Assembly (NCBI GenBank): GCA_963819075.1
Contig: CAWFUP010000004.1
Coordinates: 62,001 to 126,000, forward strand
Reading direction: 5' to 3'
Origin: CAVQBJ01 sp963819075
GTDB taxonomy: Bacteria > Actinomycetota > Thermoleophilia > Solirubrobacterales > Solirubrobacteraceae
Length of the DNA stretch: 64,000 nt
Shown: one piece after another, positions 49,862-59,285 of the stretch
Layout of the letters: each line of letters begins with the position of its first letter
Numbering within the stretch: the stretch's first letter is position 1
Translations under genes and position numbers: made by a program
Notes under the pieces: generated by a model
Told to the model about the DNA's origin: nothing
Database searches by the model: none
Seen by the model: the letters and a program-made list of their open reading frames with translations, nothing else

Positions 49862-52768
49862 CTAGGCGCTGATGCCGTGCGCGGCCGCGCCGTGGGCCGC
49901 GGCCTCGTGCAGGGCCGTCTCGTCCTCATGCCTGGCCGCCGGCTTGAGGTCGAAGATGACTTTCTTCACGGTGCCGGTGAATGCGTATGGGGCCTTGGCT
50001 GCGTATGCGCGGTCGACGACCAGGCCGTTGTCGCGACCGATGTCCATCCCGCTGTATCCAGAGAAGCGGACTGACACGGTCGTCTCAAGCCGGCCTTCGC
50101 CGATCATCTGGTTGTTGGCGTAGAGCGAAACCGTTCCTCCGGTCGAGCGCTCCTGTCTGTCGGCGTCGAACTGCATGCGGACGGTGACGTCCCCGGCGGG
50201 GATCGGCTCGGTCGAGACCTGCTGGTAGTGCTCGACGCCCATCATCGAGTAGCTGTGGTGCAGCAACCCCTTGTCGTCGACCCAGAGCGAGAAGCCGCCC
50301 ATCTCGTCCGCTTCGGCGACGATCACTCCCTCCGCTCCCTGCTCCGGTACCGAGAGCTCGGCCTCGATCGCGTAGGAATGCCCGTAGACGCGGGGAATCA
50401 TCCCCGAGGCGATGTTCTCGACGTCGCCGTAGAACGTGTGCGCGGTGGTCGTCGGCATCGGCGGCAGGATGCCGAAGAAGACCGAGAACGCCGCCATCAG
50501 CGGCAGGACGTTGTGCTTCTCGGCCTCCCGCCAGAACAGTTCCTTGAGCTCTGCGAGCTTCTCGGGATGCGCGCCGGCGAGGTCGTTCGCCTGGGTGAAG
50601 TCGTCGGGCAGGTAATACAGCTCCCACGTGTCCTGCTCGGGGTCATAGGCTCCCGGAGCGAGCCTTGCCATCGCCGGCGGCGAGAGGTCCCACGGGATCC
50701 GGTCGGGCATGCACGCCGCCCACCACCCATCCCTGTAGATGGCCCGGTTGCCGACGATCTCGAAGTACTGCACGGTGTGCCGCTCGACCGCGCTCGCGTC
50801 GTCAAAGCTGTACAGGAAGCTCGTCCCCTCCATTGGTTTCTGTGCGATCCCGTCAACCATCTTGGGCTCGGGAATCCCGGCCGCCTCGAGAATCGTCGGC
50901 CCCACGTCGATGCAGTGAGTGAACTGGGACCGCAAGGCGCCGGCGTCGCTGATGCGGTGCGGCCAGGAGACGACCATGCCGTTGCGAGTGCCGCCCAGGT
51001 GCGAGGCCACCTGCTTGCCCCACTGGAACGGAGCGTTGCCCGCCCACGCCCAGGCGCTCGCGTAGTGTGGCGCGAACGCGTCGGTGCCCCAGGCGTCAAG
51101 CCCGCCGTATCGGTCGATCAGCGAGAGCTGCTGCTCAGGCGTCAGCGCGATCCCGTTCTGCATCGTCAGCTCGTTGAACGACCCGGTGATCGTGCCCTCC
51201 AGGCTCGCGCCGTTGTCGCCGAAGATGTAGATCACCAGCGTGTTGTCCAGCTCGCCCATGTCCTCGACCGCGTCGAGCAGCCGCCCGACGTTCCAGTCGG
51301 CGTTCTCCTGGTAGCCGGCGTACACCTCCATCTGGCGCGCATAGAGCTTCTTCTCCCCTTCCGAAAGTGCGCCCCACGCCGGGATCACCTGCGGTCTCGG
51401 GGTGAGCACGGCGTCGGGCGGGATCACACCCAGTTTCTTCTGCCGTTCGAAGGTCGCCTGGCGCAGCGCGTCCCAACCTGAGTCGAATTGGCCGCGGTAC
51501 CTTTCGCTCCACTCCGCCGTCACGTGATGCGGCGCGTGCGCGCACCCGGTGGAGTAGTAGATGAACCACGGTTTCGTCTGGTCCTGCGCCCGCACGGTGT
51601 GCAACCACTTGGACGCCCGGTCGGTCAGGTCATCGGGCAGGTAGTACTGCGTGCCGCCCTCGCGCTGCGGAACGCCGAGCGTCGTGTTGTCCTGTGTGAT
51701 CACCGGGTCATACTGACCCGCCTCTCCGCCGAGGAAGCCCCAGAAGTGATCGAATCCCCACCCGTTGGGCCAGCGGTCAAACGGCCCTGCCGCACCCTGG
51801 AGGTGATCGGGAGTCAGGTGCCACTTGCCGAAACCGGCGGTGCTGTAGCCGTTGCCCTGCAGCGCCCGCACAAACGGAGCACACTCCTTTGGAACCGAGG
51901 CGGTGTAGCCCGGGAACGGGCCCGGGAACTCGCCGATCGACCCGAACCCCACCGTGTGGTGGTTGCGCCCGGTCAGCATCGCGGCGCGCGTGGGCGAACA
52001 GAGCGCGGTGACGTGGAAGCGGTTATACGTAAGCCCCTGTTCACCGAGCCGCGTCATGCTGGGCGTCGAGACGGGCCCCCCGAACGTAGACGGGTTGCCG
52101 AACCCCGCGTCATCGATCAACACCAGCAGGACGTTCGGTGCGCCCCGCGGCGCGGACGGCGTCATGTTGACCGTCCAATCCGGCACCGACTCGTCAAGCG
52201 TGCGCCCGACGGTGCCGCCGAAGTTCGGATCGGGGATCGGCAGCACCGTACGGTCAGGGCTGAACTTCCCCATCGCCTCGGCCAGCGACTCCTTCAACGC
52301 ACCGGTGCCTCGCTTGTCGCCCTGGACGACGGAGCGCAGCCGGGCGCCAGCGAGCGCCTGCTCGACACCGAACCGCTGTTCGTCATCGAAGACCGCGATG
52401 ATCCCCGCCGATCCCGGCGGCAGGTTCTCGCCGATCTTGTCCTGAATGTCCTCCTCAACGCGGTGGTCGACGAACTTGCCGATCACCCCGCCCGCGACCG
52501 CTCCGACGGCCACCGACGCCAGCAGCGGGGGCGCGAACAGGCCAACCGCGAGACCAACCCCGCCGCCCCACCCCAACCCCTTGCGACCAAGGTCGTCGCC
52601 CGTCTGCCGAACCGCGACGCTCCCATCCGCGGCGTGCGTCACCAGGATCACGCCCTCGATCGAGACGCGCTTCTCCCTGACGAGCGCAACCAGCGACTCG
52701 AAGTCCTTGCTCGCCTCGTCAATCTCCTGGTAACCCGCGACGAGCACATCTGTCCGTGTCTCAGCCAT
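49862..52768 (-). CDS. Fusion of DUF1269-like domain and type I arylsulfatase
   Basis: This is a 968-residue protein from ATG 52768 (SD GGGAGGG). Residues 1-145 are a DUF1269/stress-protein-like domain with a glycine-rich hydrophobic hairpin (LGWGGGVGLAVGLFAPPLLA, then VGAVAGGVIGKFVDH). From about 210 a full type I sulfatase follows: APNVLLVLIDDAGFGNPSTF (metal-binding DD, 219-220), TALCSPTRAAMLTGRNHH with the C257-S-P-T-R sulfatase signature whose Cys becomes formylglycine, GFGKWHLTPDH, and a further metal site near YIFGDNGASLEGT. The last 200 residues form a beta-rich C-terminal domain. It would hydrolyse sulfate esters of unknown substrate. No signal peptide is present, so it may be cytoplasmic or held by the N-terminal domain. 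Divergent from its maturase FGE. Confidence 0.85.
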   Translation of the reverse strand: MAETRTDVLVAGYQEIDEASKDFESLVALVREKRVSIEGVILVTHAADGSVAVRQTGDDLGRKGLGWGGGVGLAVGLFAPPLLASVAVGAVAGGVIGKFVDHRVEEDIQDKIGENLPPGSAGIIAVFDDEQRFGVEQALAGARLRSVVQGDKRGTGALKESLAEAMGKFSPDRTVLPIPDPNFGGTVGRTLDESVPDWTVNMTPSAPRGAPNVLLVLIDDAGFGNPSTFGGPVSTPSMTRLGEQGLTYNRFHVTALCSPTRAAMLTGRNHHTVGFGSIGEFPGPFPGYTASVPKECAPFVRALQGNGYSTAGFGKWHLTPDHLQGAAGPFDRWPNGWGFDHFWGFLGGEAGQYDPVITQDNTTLGVPQREGGTQYYLPDDLTDRASKWLHTVRAQDQTKPWFIYYSTGCAHAPHHVTAEWSERYRGQFDSGWDALRQATFERQKKLGVIPPDAVLTPRPQVIPAWGALSEGEKKLYARQMEVYAGYQENADWNVGRLLDAVEDMGELDNTLVIYIFGDNGASLEGTITGSFNELTMQNGIALTPEQQLSLIDRYGGLDAWGTDAFAPHYASAWAWAGNAPFQWGKQVASHLGGTRNGMVVSWPHRISDAGALRSQFTHCIDVGPTILEAAGIPEPKMVDGIAQKPMEGTSFLYSFDDASAVERHTVQYFEIVGNRAIYRDGWWAACMPDRIPWDLSPPAMARLAPGAYDPEQDTWELYYLPDDFTQANDLAGAHPEKLAELKELFWREAEKHNVLPLMAAFSVFFGILPPMPTTTAHTFYGDVENIASGMIPRVYGHSYAIEAELSVPEQGAEGVIVAEADEMGGFSLWVDDKGLLHHSYSMMGVEHYQQVSTEPIPAGDVTVRMQFDADRQERSTGGTVSLYANNQMIGEGRLETTVSVRFSGYSGMDIGRDNGLVVDRAYAAKAPYAFTGTVKKVIFDLKPAARHEDETALHEAAAHGAAAHGISA

Positions 52769-53035
52769 TTCGACCCTCCCTTCCGCCCGTCCCGAGAGAA
52801 CCTGAACGCCCAGAATTTCGCCGCCGGCTCGCAGGGTAGATCGCGCCAGCGTCGCGCTCGTCACCCGTAATGGATGAACCGTCACCGCCACAGCGGGGCA
52901 GCCGCACGGCCCGGCGACCAGCGCCCTGACCGGCTCATCGGTCGGCCTCTCTCCGCCGGCGCCCGCTCCCGGCGGCTCACGCGGTGGCGGATGCACGGTC
53001 GAACCGCGATTGCTGCTCGTTCTAGGATCCCGGTG

Positions 53036-53962
53036 ATGCAGGGCGCGGACATGGTGGTGATACCGGCGGGCCGCTTCCGAATGGGCTCGGCGGACTTCTA
53101 CGCCGAGGAGCGCCCCGTCCGCGACGTGGACGTCGACGGCTTCGCCATCCAGCGCGGCCCGGTCACGGTCGGGCAGTTCACCCGCTTCACCGAGGAGACC
53201 GGCTACGCGACGCTCGCCGAGCGCGCGCCCGACCCGGCCGACTACCCCGAGGCCGACCCATCCCTCCTCGTCCCGGGATCGATCGTATTCGAGCCCACGC
53301 CAGGCCCGGTCCCCCTCAACGATCCGACCCTTTGGTGGGCCTACGTGCCCCGTGCCAACTGGCGCCACCCCTGGGGACCCGACAGCGACAACTCTGGACG
53401 CGAGGATCACCCCGTCACCCACGTCGCCTACCCGGACGCCGAGGCATACGCGAACTGGGCTGGCCAGACGCTGCCGAGTGAAGCCGAATGGGAGTACGCG
53501 GCCCGAGGTGGACTCGACTGCGCAGTCTTCGCCTGGGGCGACGAGCACCATGACGAACTGATGGCGAACTTCTGGCAGGGCGACTTTCCCTGGCGCAACA
53601 CCGGTGCGAAACGCTGGCGCGGCACGTCGCCGGTCGGTCTGTTCCCGTCCAACGGCTACGGCCTGTACGACGTGACCGGCAACGTGTGGGAGTGGACCAG
53701 CGACTACTACTCACCGCGAGGAGCGGGCGCCGGAATAGCCGCAAGGCCCTGCTGCTCACCACCACCCAACCCGCGCGTCGACCGCCCCGACGCAAGCTAC
53801 GACGTCGGACACCCCGGCGCACACACCCCCCGCCGCGTGATCAAGGGCGGCTCACATCTCTGCGCCCCCAGCTACTGTCTGCGCTACCGGCCAGCCGCTC
53901 GCCAACCCGAGGCAATCGACACCTCCACCAGCCACATCGGCTTCCGTTGCATCACCCGTTGA
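53036..53962 (+). CDS. Formylglycine-generating enzyme (sulfatase maturase)
   Basis: This protein is about 308 residues from ATG 53036. It starts VVIPAGRFRMGSADFYAEER, then shows LPSEAEWEYAARGGLDCAVF, GYGLYDVTGNVWEWTSDYY, and KGGSHLCAPSYCLRYRPAAR with the two catalytic Cys (C-x4-C) and finally HIGFRC, the full FGE-sulfatase fold. It oxidises the CxPxR cysteine of type I sulfatases to formylglycine using O2 and copper. The divergent sulfatase next door carries exactly this motif, so the two form an activating pair. The intergenic space of about 270 bp must hold both promoters. Confidence 0.9.
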   Translation: MQGADMVVIPAGRFRMGSADFYAEERPVRDVDVDGFAIQRGPVTVGQFTRFTEETGYATLAERAPDPADYPEADPSLLVPGSIVFEPTPGPVPLNDPTLWWAYVPRANWRHPWGPDSDNSGREDHPVTHVAYPDAEAYANWAGQTLPSEAEWEYAARGGLDCAVFAWGDEHHDELMANFWQGDFPWRNTGAKRWRGTSPVGLFPSNGYGLYDVTGNVWEWTSDYYSPRGAGAGIAARPCCSPPPNPRVDRPDASYDVGHPGAHTPRRVIKGGSHLCAPSYCLRYRPAARQPEAIDTSTSHIGFRCITR

Positions 53963-53999
53963 TGCGGGCGCTCCGGCACCGTCGTAGTCGGCGAAGCAC

Positions 54000-54296
54000 C
54001 TACGGCTCGCTCAGCACCGCGTGAGTGCCAACCCGCCGCCAGATCACATGCGGTTCTCCGGCCATGACCTCCGCGCCGTACTCGAACGTCGCACGCCCGT
54101 CGGGCGCGAAAGTGATCTCCCAGACGTTGGCAGTGCCCTGGACGCGGTGGACGCGCAACGTCGGTGGGAACGCCGGTGGATCCTCCTTGAGCGCAGCGAC
54201 GAACACAGGGAGCATCGCCAGAAATGCCCGTTGCAACTCGCGCGGCAGTCGACGGAACTCGCGGTCGAAGCGAGCAAGCCGCTGGAACGTCGGCAC
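54000..54296 (-). CDS. RelE/ParE-family toxin
   Basis: This is a 98-residue protein. RLARFDREFRRLPRELQRAF, then FPPTLRVHRVQGTANVWEIT, DGRATFEYG and PHVIWRRVGTHAVLSEP match the RelE-like toxin fold (L-R-V-H-x-V-x-G then VWEx, and the closing H-x-x-W-R-R-V-G-T-H). These cleave mRNA at the ribosome or target gyrase. The antitoxin gene lies 2 bp upstream. Located just before the right end of island A. Confidence 0.75.
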   Translation of the reverse strand: MPTFQRLARFDREFRRLPRELQRAFLAMLPVFVAALKEDPPAFPPTLRVHRVQGTANVWEITFAPDGRATFEYGAEVMAGEPHVIWRRVGTHAVLSEP

Positions 54297-54298
54297 GC

Positions 54299-54529
54299 CT
54301 ACGCCGGTGGGTCGACCGGCAGGTCGTCCTCGCTCGCCGCGACCCGCTCCAAATGCGCAGCGAACTCCTCGTCTCGAAAGACCGACCCGTCGGTCTCGCG
54401 CAGGACGTCCGACAGCCGCTCGTGGTCCGGCCGCAGCACAAGCGAGCCGTCGTCACGGCGCTCAACCAGCTCATAGGAGCCGGCGACCCCCGGCTCGCGC
54501 AGCGTGATCTTCATCGGTGCGGATGCCAT
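54299..54529 (-). CDS. Antitoxin of the RelE-type pair
   Basis: This protein is about 76 residues from ATG 54529 (ATG 54514 possible). The sequence ITLREPGVAGSYELVERRDD then GSLVLRPDHERLSDVLRETD has a beta-rich N-terminal part and helical C-terminus, and the toxin start follows after 2 bp. Antitoxin identity is from gene order. Its 5' end lies 33 bp from the 168-bp island-end repeat. Confidence 0.6.
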   Translation of the reverse strand: MASAPMKITLREPGVAGSYELVERRDDGSLVLRPDHERLSDVLRETDGSVFRDEEFAAHLERVAASEDDLPVDPPA

Positions 54530-54562
54530 GAGCAGATTGTCGCACGCCCAGCGACTCAAGCC

Positions 54563-54730
54563 GTGGCAACACTTTGGCAACAGTCGCCCGGCAAGATGCG
54601 TCCGATCCGTCCGCGAAACGCGTACGATTTTGGACGATCTGGACGCCGGCGGACGTATCTACGTTCTGACTCCCCGGTTCAGGTCCGTGTCTGAGCAATC
54701 AGGTGGAGGTTCGAGTCCTCTCATCCGCAT
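54563..54730. repeat. Island A right end including att copy (tRNA-Leu 3' part)
   Basis: GTGGCAACACTTTGGCAACA opens the repeat. A diverged middle, the shared TGGACGCCGGCGGACGTATC, and the 56-bp tRNA-Leu 3' sequence (54675-54730) follow. The whole matches 59623-59789 with moderate divergence outside the tRNA part. The 5' half of tRNA-Leu is absent, so this is not a tRNA gene. Confidence 0.85.
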
Positions 54731-55239
54731 AAGCGAAGCCCGTCAGCTGCGGGCTCGGTTGGACTTTCACGGGCGCCGCCGATCCCCCGATGTCGAACAC
54801 GCTGGTATGAGCCGCGTCGGCGGCCGACTCCTGCAGACGAGCGCTGTGTCGCCAATTGGATCGTCAGATCAGCGACCTCGGGACGAGCAAAGCGGTCGTG
54901 AGCGGTGGCAATCCCGGGCGCCTGCGACTGTCCGAAGGGAGGCACCACGTCCCGGGGCGACTTCGCGCGTCTGGTCACGGGATGTGCTAGCGCGATCACG
55001 TCGCCGCTGGCGGTCAGGGCAGTGCTGAGGCGGGATCGCCCGCACTTGGGCGAGGATCTGCTCCCGCCGCGACCGCATGCCGCTCGCGGTCACGCAGCGG
55101 GAAGTGTCGTAGGCGCGCCGGTCTCGCCTGCACGGACGCTGGCCAGCTGTCCTTTCGCTCGGCCGGTTGCTAACGAAGTGGCCCCGCCCGTCCGACAAGG
55201 AGGCGTGTACCCCGCTTGCCCATGCCCCGAGGAGCAGTG
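54731..55239. other. Intergenic region at island B left end
   Basis: This is 509 bp without convincing coding. A short hairpin (AGCCC-GGGCT, about 54737-54753) follows directly after the tRNA-Leu fragment and could be the original tRNA terminator carried along. A promoter for the 55240 gene is expected near the right end. Confidence 0.35.
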
Positions 55240-55704
55240 ATGCCACGTCGAATTCTCATCCTGTGCGGCCTGTTGCCCGCTCTTGCTGTGCCGTCGGCGG
55301 CGCAGGCGAGCAACGCGAGCCTCGAGCACGCGCTCTTGGGGTACAAGACGACGCTGACGGCCGACCTCACCTTCCTGGGGTCGACTGGCTCGGTGCCCAC
55401 GAAGGCGGCGGCGACGTCGATCGGGAGCAAGTTCGAGCAGGTGCAGGCCGACATGACGAAGGTCGCGCGCGTCGCCCGGGGCCAGACGCCGTCGAACAGC
55501 GCCGGGCGGACGGCCCAGTCGGACGTGCTCACGGCCCTCTCGGACGCGTACGGCTCGGCCGGCGACGGGCTCGCCGCCGTGGCCGCGGTGCGGGCCGGCC
55601 AGACGTCCACCGCCACCGCGGATATGGTCAACGAGCAGGCGGAGATCGCCCGGTCGATCCCGGACTTCGAGCTGGGCGCCAAGGCGCTCGGCTTCTTCAG
55701 CTAA
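55240..55704 (+). CDS. Small secreted helical protein
   Basis: This 154-residue protein starts at ATG 55240 (SD CGAGGAG). A signal peptide RRILILCGLLPALAVPSAAQ ends at ASNA, then a helical bundle (LEHALLGYKTTLTADLTFLG, KFEQVQADMTKVARVARGQ). No domain is recognised. It probably lies outside the membrane; function unknown. First gene of island B. Confidence 0.55.
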   Translation: MPRRILILCGLLPALAVPSAAQASNASLEHALLGYKTTLTADLTFLGSTGSVPTKAAATSIGSKFEQVQADMTKVARVARGQTPSNSAGRTAQSDVLTALSDAYGSAGDGLAAVAAVRAGQTSTATADMVNEQAEIARSIPDFELGAKALGFFS

Positions 55705-56170
55705 CGCTAGCGCCGCGAGCTCGCGACAGCGGGGCGGGCTGCCCGGCCGGGCAGCTCCTCGGGACGGGCCGCGCGCGCCGGCCCATGGGGGGATGATCTT
55801 GATCGCCGGCAACGCGTGCATGAACGTCACGTTCGGGCTCTGCGACGGCCCGCAGATCATCGTCATGTCGGCCGTGATCCGGTGCGCGCCGTAGCGCGTG
55901 CTCGCCGTCGAAGGCGCCCAAGCGAATGTGAGAGTGCGATCCCCGGTTGCACGGTTCGCGGGTTCGACCCACTCGGATGTGTAGCCAGGTCGGACGTCCA
56001 CCCGCAGCCTCCGCGGACGTCGAGACAACGTCTCAGGCGCCGGGCCGAGCTGACCGGCCTGTGCGGTCGTATCACGCCCGAGCTAGCCGAGACCGACGAT
56101 GTGCCGGCCGATGTGGCCGCTTTTCGCCGCGGGCCTGAAGAACTGGCTCCATCGGCCGATGTCTTGCCGT
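55705..56170. other. Intergenic region, possible gene relic
   Basis: This is 466 bp. A minus-strand frame between about 56000 and 55800 (RTLTFAWAPSTASTRYGAHR, then ADMTMICGPSQSPNVTFMHA) has protein-like composition but no clear start or family. It is not called as a gene. Confidence 0.3.
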
Positions 56171-58537
56171 ATGAACGGCTCACGTCGGCGACACCGTTGG
56201 AGACGGGGCGCGACGCGTGGCCGGTGGCTTGTGGTGGCGGTGGTCCTGTCGCTCGCCGGGATCGCCGGCAGCGCGCTGTGGGCCACCACGTTGGGTCGAA
56301 ACGACGCCGACCAGTCGCGGGCCGCGTTCAAGCTGGAGTCCGAGCAGATCGCGGCCAACGCACAGCTCGCGATCCAACACCAGGAAGACCTGCTCCGCTA
56401 CGCCGGCGCGTTCGTGCTGGAGAATCCCCGCGCCACGAACACCGCATGGACCCAGTGGATCAGCGACTCGCGGCTGTGGGCGGGCGATCCGGAGCTGCTC
56501 GGGATCGGCAAGATCATTCTCGTGCGTCGCGCCGCGCTCGCGGCATATGCCGCGCAGGCGCAGCGCGCCACCCCGGGCTCGCTTGGCTCCTTCTCGCTGA
56601 CACCCCCCGGGACCCGGCCGTATTACTGCTTCAGCACGTTCGAGGCCACCCCATTGCTGTCGGGAAGCCTGCTTCCGCCCGGTCTCGACCTGTGTGCCCC
56701 CCACGAGAACCTGCTGCCAGAGATCGCCGACTCCGGGCAGTCCGTGCTGTACACCGCCGATCAGCTGGGGTTGAAGGGCATCAGCATCTCCGCCCCGGTG
56801 TATCGCGGAGGGACCGTCCCCCCGACGATCGCCGCGCGGCGAGCGGCGCTCGCCGGATGGGTCGGCCTGCTCGCGTCGCCCCAGATCATCCTCAGCGCCG
56901 CGCTCGCGGGCCATCCACACACCGCTGCCGTGCTCTACCCCAACGTCAACAGCGGCCCCAACTTTCCCGCGCTCAGGCTCGCGGCCGGCCGCGCCCCGCG
57001 CGGCGCCCAGCGCACGACCATCGACCTGCACGACGGCGTAAGCGTGCAGATCCTCGCCGCCCTACCCAGCGGCTCGCTGCTGGCCAACGGCACCGCACTC
57101 GCCGTGCTCGTGTTCGGAAGCCTGTTCAGCCTCCTCGTCGCGCTGCTGATCGTCGTGCTCGCCACCAGCCGCGCGCGGGCGCTGCGTCTGGTCAGCGAGA
57201 AGACCCAGCAGATCAGCTTTCAGGCCATGCACGACGCGCTCACCGGGCTGCCCAACCGGGCGCTGCTGGTCGATCGGGCCGCTCAGATGCTCGCCCGGGC
57301 GCGTCGCCAGCAGTCCCACGTCGCCGCGCTGTTCATCGACGTGGACGGTTTCAAGCGCGTCAACGACACCTATGGCCACGCCGCCGGGGATGAGCTGCTG
57401 CGGGTGGTGGCCGCGCGGCTGTCGAGCGTCATCCGGGCCAGCGATACGGTCGGGCGCCTGGGCGGGGATGAGTTCGTGGCGTTGATCGACGGCGACGAAG
57501 CGAATGGCGTCCCGCCGCAGCTCGTCGCCGAGCGCGTGCTCGAGCTGCTGCGCCAGCCATTCCCGCTCACGACGGCCAACGGCGTGGCGGTCTCGATCAG
57601 CGCGAGCATCGGCATCGCGCTGGGCCAGACGTGCAACGCCGATGAGCTGCTGCGCGATGCCGATGTGGCTCTGTATCGGGCCAAGGACGAGGGCAAGGAT
57701 CGCTACGTCCTGTTTCAGGAGAGCATGCAGATCCAGGCCGCCGAGCGTCGAGCGCTCGAGACCGACCTCGCGCAGGCCCTCGCCGACGACCGGCTGTTCC
57801 TGCTCTACCAGCCGACGTTCGACCTGCGGACGCAGCTCGTCACGGGCGTGGAGGCCCTGCTGCGCTGGCAGCACCCAACTCGCGGGATCGTGCCCCCGGA
57901 CGCCTTCATCCCGATCGCCGAGGACAACGGCCTGATCGTGCCGATCGGCGCGTGGGTGCTGCGCACGGCGTGCGAGCAGGCCGCGACGTGGTCGGCCGCC
58001 GGGCACGACATCCAGATGTCGGTCAACGTCTCGGGGCGCCAGCTTGAGCGCGACGAGTTCGTGGACGAGGTCCGCGACGCCCTCGCGAGCAGCGGACTCG
58101 ACGCCGAGCGCTTGACCCTCGAGGTCACCGAGACCGTCCTGATGCGCGACGCCGCCGCCGCCGCCGCACGCCTCGTCGCCCTGAAGGCGCTCGGCGTGCG
58201 GATCGCGATCGACGACTTCGGAGTCGGGTACAGCTCGCTGGCCTATCTGCGCCAGTTCCCCGTCGATGCGCTGAAGATCGATCGCTCCTTCATCACCGAG
58301 ATCGCCTCCTCGCCCGAAGCGGCGACCATGATGCACACGCTCGTCCAGCTCGGCAAGACGCTCGGGCTCGAGACGCTCGGCGAGGGCATCGAGGAGCCGG
58401 CCCAGCTCGAGGAACTGCAACGCGAGCAATGCGACAGCGGCCAGGGCTTCCTGTTCGCCCGACCCCTCGGCATCGAGGCGATCGAACAGTTCCTCGAGCG
58501 CCACGACTCCCAGACCACGGCCACCGACAGGCCGTAG
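56171..58537 (+). CDS. CHASE-GGDEF-EAL membrane protein (cyclic di-GMP)
   Basis: This protein is about 788 residues from ATG 56171 (frame open to 56099). First TM at about 17-39 (LVVAVVLSLAGIAGSALWA). A CHASE-like outer domain (about 40-305) has Cys residues and GKIILVRRAALAAYAAQAQR. Second TM about 308-330 (ALAVLVFGSLFSLLVALLIV). Then GGDEF: ALFIDVDGFKRVNDTYGHAA and RLGGDEFVALIDG, active-site motif intact. Then EAL: TGVEALLRWQHPTRGIVPPD, MSVNVSGRQL, IAIDDFGVGYSSLAYLRQFP, also intact. Predicted to make and/or degrade cyclic di-GMP in response to an external signal. An island cargo affecting motility or biofilm is plausible. Confidence 0.9.
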   Translation: MNGSRRRHRWRRGATRGRWLVVAVVLSLAGIAGSALWATTLGRNDADQSRAAFKLESEQIAANAQLAIQHQEDLLRYAGAFVLENPRATNTAWTQWISDSRLWAGDPELLGIGKIILVRRAALAAYAAQAQRATPGSLGSFSLTPPGTRPYYCFSTFEATPLLSGSLLPPGLDLCAPHENLLPEIADSGQSVLYTADQLGLKGISISAPVYRGGTVPPTIAARRAALAGWVGLLASPQIILSAALAGHPHTAAVLYPNVNSGPNFPALRLAAGRAPRGAQRTTIDLHDGVSVQILAALPSGSLLANGTALAVLVFGSLFSLLVALLIVVLATSRARALRLVSEKTQQISFQAMHDALTGLPNRALLVDRAAQMLARARRQQSHVAALFIDVDGFKRVNDTYGHAAGDELLRVVAARLSSVIRASDTVGRLGGDEFVALIDGDEANGVPPQLVAERVLELLRQPFPLTTANGVAVSISASIGIALGQTCNADELLRDADVALYRAKDEGKDRYVLFQESMQIQAAERRALETDLAQALADDRLFLLYQPTFDLRTQLVTGVEALLRWQHPTRGIVPPDAFIPIAEDNGLIVPIGAWVLRTACEQAATWSAAGHDIQMSVNVSGRQLERDEFVDEVRDALASSGLDAERLTLEVTETVLMRDAAAAAARLVALKALGVRIAIDDFGVGYSSLAYLRQFPVDALKIDRSFITEIASSPEAATMMHTLVQLGKTLGLETLGEGIEEPAQLEELQREQCDSGQGFLFARPLGIEAIEQFLERHDSQTTATDRP

Positions 58538-58886
58538 AGCCTGCCTCGCCACCGCCGACGACCGTCGCCTGCAGGCCCCCCCGCGGCCTACCTCCAACGC
58601 GCGTTAGCAGATGCCTTGTTGGCCGTCTTGCCGCGGCTACTCAGATGACCCCAATAGGCGTGAAGCGGGCGCCCTGGAGCGCTGCCGCTGACGACCGCTC
58701 TGCTCCTCCCGACGACACTGGGCCGACGATCGAGTTGGCGACGATCCGATGGCCCGCGTTCACCCGATCGACGGCGTCGCGCACAATCAGTTGCCCGTGG
58801 GGCGCGCGTGGTCGTCGGCCACCCCGGATGACTTCGTTCGCATCGCCGGCCAGCTCCGTGTCGCTTGGCGCGGCCAGCTGCATTGG
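58538..58886. other. Intergenic region with a weak minus-strand ORF
   Basis: This is 349 bp. A minus ORF at 58641-58883 (80 codons, RAPHGQLIVRDAVDRVNAGH, then RIVANSIVGPVSSGGAE) begins 3 bp after the VapC stop and could be a third gene of that operon, but it has no recognisable domain and no SD. I do not call it with confidence. Confidence 0.3.
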
Positions 58887-59285
58887 TCAGCGTCGGACCG
58901 AGACGTCAGCGAGTCGGGCGAGCGCGGCCTGAGCATCGTCGAGGGTGTGAAGTGCGCGTCCGGTCGCGCCTGCCGTGGCTATGATCAACAGGTCCGTCGC
59001 TTTGGTTGTGCGCCTTGCCCCTCTCGCCATGGCGAGTACTTCGCCGTACCGCTCCGCCACGGACTCGTCGACCAGCACTGGCTCGAAGGTCTCACGCACG
59101 GATGCGAGGCGCGCCTGGCGAAGGGCGCGGACATCCGGATTGCTGGCCAGCCGAACACCGGCATGCAATTCGCCCACAGTGATCACCGAGATCGCCGCGC
59201 TGTCGCCCGCGCCCAGCTTGATCGTTGCCGGGCCGGCGATCACCACCGACGTGTCGAGCAGCAGACGCGTCAGCGGTCCTGCCAT
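58887..59285 (-). CDS. vapC: PIN-domain toxin (VapC-like)
   Basis: This is a 132-residue PIN domain. LTRLLLDTSVVIAG carries the first acidic residue, ISVITVGELHAGVRLA the second (E), and TTKATDLLIIATAGATGRAL the D-x-L-I-A core. The C-terminus, LHTLDDAQAALARL, carries the last acidic pair. PIN toxins are Mg-dependent RNases, often cutting tRNA or rRNA. The start overlaps the antitoxin stop by about 16 bp, typical of vapBC. Sits before the island B right end. Confidence 0.85.
   Translation of the reverse strand: MAGPLTRLLLDTSVVIAGPATIKLGAGDSAAISVITVGELHAGVRLASNPDVRALRQARLASVRETFEPVLVDESVAERYGEVLAMARGARRTTKATDLLIIATAGATGRALHTLDDAQAALARLADVSVRR

Noticed and set aside
52769..53551. Upstream extension of the sulfatase frame to 53551
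   Set aside because: It would overlap the FGE gene antisense. The SD GGGAGGG before ATG 52768 and the start of conserved sequence mark the real N-terminus.
54675..54730. Possible tRNA-Leu gene
   Set aside because: Only the 3' part from the anticodon arm is present. There is no acceptor 5' strand or D arm, so it is an att fragment; the same applies to 59734-59789.
55090..56028. Minus-strand 312-codon frame
   Set aside because: It spans the coding region of the secreted protein at 55240 as antisense. Only its N-terminal part outside that gene looks protein-like, and it has no family.
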